Source: Patescibacteria group bacterium (GTDB lineage: Bacteria > Patescibacteriota > Gracilibacteria > UBA1369 > LOWO2-01-FULL-3). From it: a stretch of DNA of 6,052 nt. Shown piece after piece: positions 1 through 5,308 of this stretch (its first letter is position 1; the number at the start of each line of letters is the position of its first letter). The stretch is taken from contig JAHIRL010000129.1 in the NCBI GenBank assembly GCA_018818755.1, positions 1-6,052 of the forward strand, in the 5' to 3' direction. Under the pieces are notes generated by a model. That model had not been told where the DNA came from. It saw only the letters and a list, made by a program, of their open reading frames with translations, and did not search any database. Made by a program: the position numbers and the translations under genes.

Positions 1-102
1 AAAAGAATCCTTAAAAAAAATAAAAACATGACGATGCATCACATCCAAAATTTTTTCACCTTTATCCAAATGACCAGAGAACAAAACATTAGACAGTTGC
101 AT
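1..102 (-). CDS. N-terminal fragment of a probable PH-domain (bPH2-like) membrane protein
   Basis: The minus strand reads as 34 uninterrupted codons from an ATG at 102 to the window edge; the rest of the gene lies outside. A stop codon (TAA) sits four codons upstream in frame, so this ATG is the first possible start. The peptide contains LDKGEKILDVMHRH followed by a very hydrophobic stretch (VFIFF). This pattern, an L-x-x-GE-x-I-L turn, then x-x-x-H/R-RH and the start of a membrane helix, resembles the opening of bacterial PH-domain membrane proteins of the YdbS/YdbT kind, which are common in CPR genomes. That assignment is an inference from a very short piece. The gene is divergent from lepB, and a good -10 box lies at the expected distance upstream. 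No Shine-Dalgarno sequence precedes the ATG. It could instead be another small membrane protein. Confidence 0.55.
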   Translation of the reverse strand, partial: MQLSNVLFSGHLDKGEKILDVMHRHVFIFFKDSF

Positions 103-124
103 GACAGGGATTTAAATTGTGTCT

Positions 125-153
125 ATTATAAAAGTGTTGTAATAATAATGCAA
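125..153 (-). promoter_or_regulatory. Candidate sigma70-type promoter for the leftmost minus-strand gene
   Basis: Read on the minus strand, TTGCAT (153-148) and a perfect TATAAT (130-125) are separated by 17 bases. The predicted transcript would start near 118, giving a leader of about 16 bases before the ATG at 102. The -35 match is only the TTG core, so the call rests mainly on the -10 box, spacing and position. Confidence 0.5.
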
Positions 154-163
154 AACTTATAAA
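137..163 (+). promoter_or_regulatory. Candidate lepB promoter, giving a nearly leaderless mRNA
   Basis: TTGTAA (137-142) and TATAAA (158-163) have a 15-base spacer, shorter than ideal. A start about 7 bases after the -10 box would be near 170, only about four bases before the lepB ATG at 174. There is no ribosome-binding sequence in the short leader. The boxes interleave with those of the opposite promoter at 125-153. Confidence 0.4.
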
Positions 164-173
164 ATTCCCCCAC

Positions 174-836
174 ATGAAGGATAAATACAAAAAAATTTTA
201 ACCGAAGGCCTAGATTTACTGATAAACGCAGTAGTTATCCTTGTGCTAGTAATGATAATTCAAACATGGATAATCGCTCCATTTGATGTATCGGGATCTT
301 CGATGTGCGATACCTTAAACAATATTAGTGATGAATGCGAAAACGGCTATGGCGAAAAAATAATTATTAATGAAGCACTATACCTAATGAACGACCCTGC
401 GCGTGGAGATATTGTGGTTTTCAAAGCTCCGGAAGATCAGGAAAAATACTTTATTAAGAGAGTTATTGGGCTTCCAGGTGAAACAGTTAAAATAAGTGAG
501 GGCAAAGTTTATCTTAGTAAAGAAGGGGAAGATTTTACAGAATTGGAAGAGAACTATCTTAACGAAACAAACAAAGGTAACACAAAAACATACTTTAGCG
601 ACCTAAACACCTTCGTCGTCCCTGAAAACAATTATTTTCTTATGGGTGACAATAGACGCGCCAGCACAGACTCAAGAAGCTGCTTCTCCGGAACTATCTC
701 AACAGACTGCAAGAACCATCCCGAAAAAGCCTTTGTAAGCAGAGACCTTATCCGCGGAAAAGCTTGGGTAATCTGGTGGCCACTAAAAAACATACGCATA
801 CTGGAAAAAACCTCATATAGCGTTGACGCTAAATAA
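174..836 (+). CDS. lepB: Signal peptidase I (leader peptidase) with paired cysteine insertions
   Basis: Membrane serine protease (S26 family) that cuts signal peptides from exported proteins on the outer face of the cytoplasmic membrane. After a short charged N-terminus there is one membrane helix (about 13-35). Box B, VSGSSM, carries the likely nucleophile Ser43; box C is RGDIVVFKAP (78-86 region); box D, YFIKRVIGLPGE, carries the general base Lys95; box E is MGDNRRASTDSR (157-168). The length of 220 residues is normal. Compared with the usual S-M-x-P-T-L-x-x-G-D layout, Pro is replaced by Asp (SMCDTL) and about nine extra residues follow. Another insert follows DSR before the C-terminal strand. 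The four cysteines of the protein (45, 55, 170, 179) lie only in or beside these inserts, suggesting two disulfides. The ATG at 174 is the first start after an in-frame TAA at 129 and has no Shine-Dalgarno sequence. The 3' end overlaps a convergent gene by 8 bases. Confidence 0.97.
   Translation: MKDKYKKILTEGLDLLINAVVILVLVMIIQTWIIAPFDVSGSSMCDTLNNISDECENGYGEKIIINEALYLMNDPARGDIVVFKAPEDQEKYFIKRVIGLPGETVKISEGKVYLSKEGEDFTELEENYLNETNKGNTKTYFSDLNTFVVPENNYFLMGDNRRASTDSRSCFSGTISTDCKNHPEKAFVSRDLIRGKAWVIWWPLKNIRILEKTSYSVDAK
805..836 (-). terminator. Candidate intrinsic terminator of the minus-strand membrane-protein genes
   Basis: On the minus strand, TAGCG (831-827) pairs with CGCTA (822-818) around a TCAA loop. 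The stem extends past one T-T mismatch by four more pairs (833-836 with 816-813, one of them G-U). GG and six T (810-805) follow. The stem includes the TAG stop of the 127-residue protein and lies within the last codons of lepB. On the plus strand no T run follows, so it would act only for the minus-strand genes. The mismatch and the two-base gap make it a moderate candidate. Confidence 0.5.
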
Positions 837-1212
837 TATCAGCCTCCTGAGAAGAAAAATAAAGCTCTAAAAGCACAAAAATAAGAACCAATAAAAGGCC
901 CGACCACCAACTTAAGACCTTCATCATTTGAAATACCAAAGAAAGACTGGCGATCAAAGACAAAAAGAACCCCTGACGCAAAGAAGTATTGATATGTTTA
1001 TAAAAAATTTCATTCTTAAGCAACCAAACACGAAAATAAAATCCCAGCACAGTAAATAAACAAGCCAAAGTAATAAAAAAAGTTACAAAGAAAAATCCAA
1101 GTGCAATCCCCATTGACTGATATGGATCAAGTTTAAACAAAACAAGTAACCAGGCCAAGAAAGCTACAAAACCTGCAACGCTTACGATCAATATGTACCT
1201 ATGATGAGTCAT
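829..1212 (-). CDS. Small four-helix integral membrane protein of unknown function
   Basis: A protein of 127 residues with four predicted membrane helices at about 6-26, 34-58, 80-98 and 103-119. The loop between helices 2 and 3 (61-79) carries Arg/Lys/His residues (RVWLLKNEIFYKHIN, then SLRQ), so it should be cytoplasmic, placing both termini inside. A Trp pair opens the last helix (SWW, 101-103). I do not recognise a named family; small proteins with a similar loop followed by an RQG-type helix start are, from memory, frequent hypothetical proteins in CPR genomes. The start lies 9 bases after the stop of the 316-residue membrane protein, so the two are almost certainly co-transcribed and possibly translationally coupled, as no Shine-Dalgarno sequence is present. 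The stop is TAG. The 3' end overlaps the lepB end tail-to-tail by 8 bases. The gene is well supported by operon position and coherent hydrophobic pattern; the function is unknown. Confidence 0.82.
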   Translation of the reverse strand: MTHHRYILIVSVAGFVAFLAWLLVLFKLDPYQSMGIALGFFFVTFFITLACLFTVLGFYFRVWLLKNEIFYKHINTSLRQGFFLSLIASLSLVFQMMKVLSWWSGLLLVLIFVLLELYFSSQEADII

Positions 1213-1221
1213 ATATTAGTA

Positions 1222-2172
1222 TTAATAAGCAATATCCTCGTTTTCATCAAATATAATTCCCACAATCCAAAACCCAAACCCAATAACAAAAACAGGAATA
1301 GCAAGTTGCAAAAGGTTAACAGTAAGACTGTGAGCAAACACATTATACAGCACCAGATTAATGCCCTCAAAAAACTTCTGTACAATCGTAGGAATTATAT
1401 AGGAAATACTAAAAGACAAAGCAAGAACAAAGGCGGAAGCCAAAGCCAAAGTTTTCATAACCCATTTAAAAACCCGTATAGCTGGTTTAAAAATCAACAA
1501 TCCAATCAGTAACAATAAAAGCAAAAGAATCAAACTAACAACCAAATAAAACTGATTCAACAAATATCCAAAAAACTCCAGAACATTCCCCCTATTCTTC
1601 AAAAAAGTTTCAGAAACATCAATCTCCCTAACAACCTCCGAAGGAAAATCACTAAAAATTTGCTTATCAAGCTCAGAAGCCACAAACATTCTGTAATCAT
1701 CCCCATCAAACCCTTCAGGAATACAGATGAAATCCCCCTTATAAACCGGCTTGGTATTATCACACTCACTCAAAGTCTCAAACCAAAACCTGGAAATCTG
1801 ATCCGCAAATTTATCAAATTTTTCATCAAAAATGGATAAATTAATCACAAGCTTAGCCTTCCCCTCAGCGTCAAATTCAACAGACTTTAAGTTTTCAATA
1901 TTCACAGCAATAGCCCCTCTCAAATCATCCCTTTGTATTGTTCTCATCAAAATATCTCGAAACTTCGATTCAGGAATATCAAGAACCTTAAAATCAGCAT
2001 AAAAATTTTGCCCTTCTTCAATCAAAATACTATAAAGCGAATCGGACAATTGCTCAGTATAAAACTCTTCATCAGACAAAGTCTTCGCCGAAGCCCAGAT
2101 GAAAGCCGCAGGTAAAGACAAGAAAATAAAAAAGGCAATTAAAGCTCCTGCAAAAAACTTTCTAAAAAACAT
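1222..2172 (-). CDS. Four-helix membrane protein with large external domain, unknown function
   Basis: A 316-residue protein with an N-terminal membrane anchor (about 6-28), a long hydrophilic region (29-205), and three further helices (about 208-229, 241-262, 286-308). The positive loop after helix 2 (KPAIRVFKW) should be cytoplasmic, which puts the 29-205 domain outside the cell, as the leading MFFRK also predicts. Right after the anchor, LSDEEFYTEQLSDSLY resembles a motif seen in uncharacterised membrane proteins of CPR and Chloroflexi (from memory). The only two cysteines (137 and 150) are both in the external domain and could form a disulfide. Helix 2 has a long leucine run. The ATG at 2172 is the first start after an in-frame TAA. 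The TAA stop is 9 bases before the next gene in the same direction. No catalytic motif is visible; a sensor, scaffold or transport accessory role is possible, but none is supported. Confidence 0.85.
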   Translation of the reverse strand: MFFRKFFAGALIAFFIFLSLPAAFIWASAKTLSDEEFYTEQLSDSLYSILIEEGQNFYADFKVLDIPESKFRDILMRTIQRDDLRGAIAVNIENLKSVEFDAEGKAKLVINLSIFDEKFDKFADQISRFWFETLSECDNTKPVYKGDFICIPEGFDGDDYRMFVASELDKQIFSDFPSEVVREIDVSETFLKNRGNVLEFFGYLLNQFYLVVSLILLLLLLLIGLLIFKPAIRVFKWVMKTLALASAFVLALSFSISYIIPTIVQKFFEGINLVLYNVFAHSLTVNLLQLAIPVFVIGFGFWIVGIIFDENEDIAY

Positions 2173-2255
2173 AAGATATCTAAAAATTAGTGCTAGAAAA
2201 TATTAGATGATCAATTATGAATATCTAAGCAAAATCGCTTTACAAAAGGTTGGAA
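2173..2255 (-). other. Intergenic spacer with repeated ATCTAA hexamers
   Basis: This 83-base gap lies between the end of the DHH gene and the start of the 316-residue membrane protein, both on the minus strand. It contains ATATCTAA twice on the plus strand (2176-2183 and 2221-2228) and the inverted form TTAGAT at 2203-2208. A further ATCTAA lies at 2265-2270 in the end of the DHH gene. A CATAAT box on the minus strand (2219-2214) could serve a promoter of the membrane genes, but no matching -35 box at proper distance is visible. No good terminator follows the DHH gene, so read-through is plausible. Confidence 0.3.
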
Positions 2256-3239
2256 TCATGAGAAATCTAAACTTTTTTCCCCATCATCAGTCGAAATATT
2301 ATACCTAACCTCTTCAATAAGTTTTCCCGGCACAACAAAACCCGAAGCTTTTTTATGCCCACCACCACCAAAAACCTTGGCAATTCTCTCAAGATCAACA
2401 TCCTCCACCCTGGTCCTAAATGAGCCCTTTACATTTCCCTGCCTATCCTCGCTAATCAAAGCCGCGTATCTAGTATCCGGAACCATACTCAAGTAATCAA
2501 TAACACCAGTCAATTCCTCCGGAGACAAATCATCTTTTCTAAAATCCTCTTCTTTAATGACAGACATCACTACCCCGCTAGGACTCAAAAAAGATTTTTC
2601 CAAAACCTTTCCCCAAAGCCTAAGCGCCTTAACGCTCCTGGTCTTAAAAAGTTCGCGGGCAATACAACCAACATCAGCACCCCTATCCAGCAAATCACCA
2701 CAAGCCTTATAAACCTCGCCATCAGTATTGGAATGCATAAAACTACCCGTGTCACCATATAGGCCTGCAATTAAACACTGAGCCATATTATTGTCGATAT
2801 TAATTCCAAAAGATTTAAAATATCTGTACAAAATCAAGGTAGTAGAAGCCGCATCCGCATCAACAATATTCAAAGTTCCATAATTATCATTAGAGGCATG
2901 ATGATCGATATTTATAACAAAAATTCCAGAACTAAAAATATCCTGATACTTATTCTGAAAACCGGTCATATACGACGCTCCCGCATCAACCACAATCACC
3001 AAATCAAAATCATTCAAATCAAAATCAGTAACAAAATCCTCAATAAAAGGCAAAAAAGAAAAAACCTTAGCTGGCTTATCTATACAAGCAAGCGTCACAA
3101 GCTTTCCCAGCTTGTTCAAATAAATTTTTAGCGCAAGAGCAGACCCCAGAGTATCTCCATCCGGTTTCCTATGGGACAAAATCAGGATTTTCCCTGCTTT
3201 CATCAGCGTTTTGTTCATTTCATCAAATTGTACCTGCAT
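2256..3239 (-). CDS. nrnA: DHH/DHHA1 phosphoesterase, NrnA type (oligoribonuclease / pAp phosphatase)
   Basis: Cytoplasmic metal-dependent phosphoesterase. NrnA-type members degrade very short RNA oligonucleotides (nanoRNA) and dephosphorylate 3'-phosphoadenosine 5'-phosphate; close relatives cleave c-di-AMP or pApA. The N-terminal DHH domain shows HRKPDGDTLGS (His23, Asp27, Asp29), VVDAG (Asp85), the DHH triad IDHHASN (112-114) and GLYGDTGSF (Asp163), the expected metal ligands. The C-terminal DHHA1 domain has GSFRTR (272-277) and the glycine-rich substrate loop FGGGGHKKASGF (290-301). The length of 327 residues fits NrnA (a little over 300) and is too short for RecJ. The ATG at 3239 is the first after an in-frame TAA, with no Shine-Dalgarno sequence. 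The gene ends in TGA. A good promoter lies upstream, back-to-back with fmt. Which substrate it prefers cannot be told from sequence. Confidence 0.94.
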   Translation of the reverse strand: MQVQFDEMNKTLMKAGKILILSHRKPDGDTLGSALALKIYLNKLGKLVTLACIDKPAKVFSFLPFIEDFVTDFDLNDFDLVIVVDAGASYMTGFQNKYQDIFSSGIFVINIDHHASNDNYGTLNIVDADAASTTLILYRYFKSFGINIDNNMAQCLIAGLYGDTGSFMHSNTDGEVYKACGDLLDRGADVGCIARELFKTRSVKALRLWGKVLEKSFLSPSGVVMSVIKEEDFRKDDLSPEELTGVIDYLSMVPDTRYAALISEDRQGNVKGSFRTRVEDVDLERIAKVFGGGGHKKASGFVVPGKLIEEVRYNISTDDGEKSLDFS

Positions 3240-3264
3240 CTTAATCTTAGTTTTAAAAGATTAA

Positions 3265-3292
3265 ATTATACTGATTTTTAGAGTTTTTGCAA
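3265..3292 (-). promoter_or_regulatory. Candidate sigma70-type promoter for the DHH phosphoesterase gene
   Basis: On the minus strand, TTGCAA (3292-3287) and a perfect TATAAT (3270-3265) are 16 bases apart. The predicted transcript start is near 3258, leaving a leader of about 18 bases before the ATG at 3239. The -35 core TTGCA is the same as in the candidate promoter at 125-153. Confidence 0.6.
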
Positions 3293-3330
3293 GTATAAAT
3301 TCATGGAGCTTCCCCTTGGTCATAAAATCC

Positions 3331-3336
3331 TATAAA
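3331..3336 (+). promoter_or_regulatory. Candidate -10 box for fmt, giving a nearly leaderless mRNA
   Basis: TATAAA ends eight bases before the fmt ATG, so transcription from it would begin within a base or two of the start codon. No recognisable -35 box is found 16-18 bases upstream. A second TATAAA at 3294-3299, with a weak CTGATT 17 bases upstream, would give a leader of about 40 bases instead. The sequence does not decide between them. Confidence 0.35.
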
Positions 3337-3344
3337 ATAAATTT

Positions 3345-4256
3345 ATGAAAATTTTATTCTTCGGCACTCCCGACATTGCAGCAAAAATTTTGGCAGTCTT
3401 AAGCCAAATCCCTCAAATCAAAATAATGGGAGTCGTAACCCAACCAGATAAAAAAACAGGGCGCAAACAAATACTTAGCCCTCCCCCTGTCAAAGAAATT
3501 GCAAATCAACTGGCCCATAAAGTCTACCAGCCAAAAACTAAAGCAGAATTAAAGAAATTGGCCGAAAATTTCAAAGATGCAGACTTTTTTCTGGTTATAG
3601 CCTATGGAAATATCTTACCAAAAGAAGTACTAGAAACCCCAAAACACGGATGCATCAACCTCCACGCCTCACTTCTCCCAAAATATCGAGGAGCATCTCC
3701 AATTCAGGAAACACTACTCAACGGAGACAAGGAAACAGGGATAACAATAATGAAAATGGATAGAAAAATGGACGAAGGAGACATATATCTCATAAGAAGA
3801 ATCGAAATTAAAGAAAATGACAATTTGGAAAGTCTGACAAACACAATGGCAAGTCTGGGGGCAAACATCCTTCCCCTATGCCTAAACGATATAGCGGAAG
3901 GAAATCTTAGTGCGATACCCCAAGATCACAGCAGAGCCACATATTGTCGAAAAGTAGAAAAAAAAGATGGAGAAATCCAATTTGAAAGACAAGAGGCAAT
4001 CCAAATAATGAACATGCAAAGAGCATACACCCCTTGGCCATCGGTTTTTTTTAGAATAAAAGGTAAGACCATAAGGATTTTGGAAATGGAAGAAAGTCAG
4101 GAAAAATTGAAGCCTGGAGAGTTTAAAACAGACAAGGCTCGTCTTGAAGTCGGCACAAAAAAAGGGAGCTTAAACCTCAAAACCTTACAAATGGAAGGGA
4201 AAAAACCCGCAGAGATTAAAGAATTTCTCAACGGCTACAAAAATCTATTCGAGTAA
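3345..4256 (+). CDS. fmt: Methionyl-tRNA formyltransferase
   Basis: Transfers the formyl group of 10-formyltetrahydrofolate to Met-tRNA(fMet), producing the initiator tRNA for bacterial translation; cytoplasmic. The N-terminal Rossmann-like catalytic domain opens with MKILFFGTPDIAA. GVVTQPDKKTGR (29-40) and LSPPPVKEIA (44-53) are typical of the substrate-binding loop. The catalytic set is Asn105 and His107 in CINLHASLLPKYRGASPI, with Asp143 in KMDEGDI matching the essential Asp of the family. The C-terminal tRNA-binding domain follows from about 205 (YCRKVEKKDGEIQF, then RAYTPWPS at 226-233). The length of 303 residues is close to the usual 310-315. The start is fixed by an in-frame TAA at 3333 and no other upstream start. 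It has its own likely promoter, is divergent from the DHH gene, and is 34 bases before the next gene. The usual def (peptide deformylase) partner is not in the window. Confidence 0.97.
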   Translation: MKILFFGTPDIAAKILAVLSQIPQIKIMGVVTQPDKKTGRKQILSPPPVKEIANQLAHKVYQPKTKAELKKLAENFKDADFFLVIAYGNILPKEVLETPKHGCINLHASLLPKYRGASPIQETLLNGDKETGITIMKMDRKMDEGDIYLIRRIEIKENDNLESLTNTMASLGANILPLCLNDIAEGNLSAIPQDHSRATYCRKVEKKDGEIQFERQEAIQIMNMQRAYTPWPSVFFRIKGKTIRILEMEESQEKLKPGEFKTDKARLEVGTKKGSLNLKTLQMEGKKPAEIKEFLNGYKNLFE

Positions 4257-4258
4257 TA

Positions 4259-4264
4259 TATAAT
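4259..4264 (+). promoter_or_regulatory. Possible internal -10 box before the amidohydrolase gene
   Basis: A perfect TATAAT lies two bases after the fmt stop codon and 26 bases before the ATG of the next gene, which would leave a leader of about 20 bases. Only a poor -35 candidate (TACAAA, 4236-4241, 17-base spacer) exists. In such AT-rich DNA a chance match is quite possible. Confidence 0.3.
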
Positions 4265-4290
4265 GGGGAAAATTAATCCTCAAAAAAATC

Positions 4291-5298
4291 ATGGAATACA
4301 GCTACACCTTCAAAGAACTTTTCCTCAAAGAAGTCGCAAAAACCCCGGGAATGGTTAATTGTCATGCCCATTTAGACCGGGCATACACCACAAATCCAGA
4401 AATATGGAAACAAGCATCAGCCCTCATGGAAGAAAAATGGATCCTAAACAGAGACATCAAAAAAAAACACAGTAGAGAAAGTATCATTGAAAGGCTAAGC
4501 TTCTGCATAGAAGATTTTTTAAAACAAGGCATAATAGCCGCAAGAACACATGTGGATGCCGATAGCGTAGTGGAGATGTTGGTTGTAAAAGCTGCTGCAG
4601 AAGTCCGGGAAAAATATAAAAACAAATTTATCCTTCAACTGGTGGCACACCCACTCGAAGGTTTTTTAAACGAGGATCTAAGCGGATTTAGTAAAGAAAA
4701 AACCAGTCTTTTCGAGCAGGCATGCGAAGTTTGCGATGTCGTTGGCGGATTACCATCAAGAGATCGGGAAATGAGCCATGGAGACAAAAAACACGCCGAA
4801 TTCCTGTTCTCAGTAGCTAAAAATATGGACAAAGATATTGACGCCCATATTGACCAGGAAAACAACCCCGAAGAAAAAGACACCGAATGGTTTATAGATC
4901 TTGCGCACGAACATGGACTAGACGGCAAAATTACAATCCAGCATGCAATCTCCGTAGCCTGCCAACCGGAAGAAGATCGCATTAGAATCTACAAAAAACT
5001 TGCAGAATACGGAATGAATGTAACAGTAAATCCCTGGGCCGCGATTAGTATGAAACAGCACAAAGACAAAATGGCCCCAGTACACAATTCAATAGCTCAA
5101 GCCGACGAAATGATCGCCCACGGAATAAATGTTGCAATCGGCACAGACAATATTTCAGATATTTTCGTCCCCGAAGATAATGGCGATCTATACGAAGAAG
5201 TCAAACTTCTAGCTACATCATGCCGACTATACGACATAGAGAAACTAGCCCAAATCGCCACAACAAACGGCTACAAAACACTAAAAATACAACCTTAA
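4291..5298 (+). CDS. CodA-like metal-dependent amidohydrolase, substrate unknown
   Basis: Amidohydrolase-superfamily TIM-barrel hydrolase nearest, by motif order, to the cytosine deaminase (CodA) branch. Visible motifs are NCHAHLDRAY (metal ligands His25 and His27), ARTHVDAD (His87, matching RTHVD of CodA), LVAHPLEGFL (118-126), AHIDQENN (His186), IQHAIS (His218), NPWAAIS (248-253) and GTDNISD (Asp286). The metal-site set His-x-His, His, His, Asp is complete, so an active enzyme is expected. Two things are odd. The barrel starts almost at the N-terminus: about 20 residues precede the HxH motif instead of about 60, and little follows the last barrel segment, so the flanking beta-sandwich domain appears absent (335 residues against about 425). 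Also, by hand alignment, CodA substrate-contact positions differ: Gln156 is Leu122, Glu217 is Gln189, Asp314 is Asn287. Cytosine is therefore unlikely to be the substrate. It lies 34 bases after fmt and 10 before argH. Confidence 0.85.
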   Translation: MEYSYTFKELFLKEVAKTPGMVNCHAHLDRAYTTNPEIWKQASALMEEKWILNRDIKKKHSRESIIERLSFCIEDFLKQGIIAARTHVDADSVVEMLVVKAAAEVREKYKNKFILQLVAHPLEGFLNEDLSGFSKEKTSLFEQACEVCDVVGGLPSRDREMSHGDKKHAEFLFSVAKNMDKDIDAHIDQENNPEEKDTEWFIDLAHEHGLDGKITIQHAISVACQPEEDRIRIYKKLAEYGMNVTVNPWAAISMKQHKDKMAPVHNSIAQADEMIAHGINVAIGTDNISDIFVPEDNGDLYEEVKLLATSCRLYDIEKLAQIATTNGYKTLKIQP

Positions 5299-5308
5299 CC
5301 TAAGAAAA

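Noticed and set aside
1201..1512. Plus-strand open frame of 103 codons
   Set aside because: It lies antisense to the 316-residue membrane protein; the peptide is a Lys/Asn/Gln-rich low-complexity product without motifs, as expected from the reverse of an AT-rich hydrophobic gene.
1933..2115. Plus-strand open frame of 60 codons
   Set aside because: Antisense to the external domain of the 316-residue protein, with no motif, promoter or conserved start.
2229..2242. AAGC/GCTT hairpin after the DHH gene as a terminator
   Set aside because: The stem has only four pairs and no T run follows on the minus strand.
2585..2770. Minus-strand open frame of 61 codons
   Set aside because: It is another frame of the DHH phosphoesterase gene, whose own frame carries all family motifs.
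2898..3131. Plus-strand open frame of 77 codons
   Set aside because: Antisense to the DHH domain; Ile/Lys/Asn-rich with no recognisable feature.
3303..3335. Micro-ORF (ATG, ten codons, TAA) before fmt
   Set aside because: Very short, no ribosome-binding site, and it would be outside the transcript if fmt uses the -10 box at 3331; chance is the simplest explanation.
4263..4290. Earlier ATG at 4263 as the amidohydrolase start
   Set aside because: It is in another frame; in the gene's own frame a TAA lies at 4261-4263 with no other ATG before 4291. The missing N-terminal domain is therefore not a wrong start call.
4362..4982. Two minus-strand open frames (4362-4625 and 4635-4982)
   Set aside because: Both are antisense to the amidohydrolase and are Ser/Cys-rich, the usual look of reverse frames of an A-rich gene.
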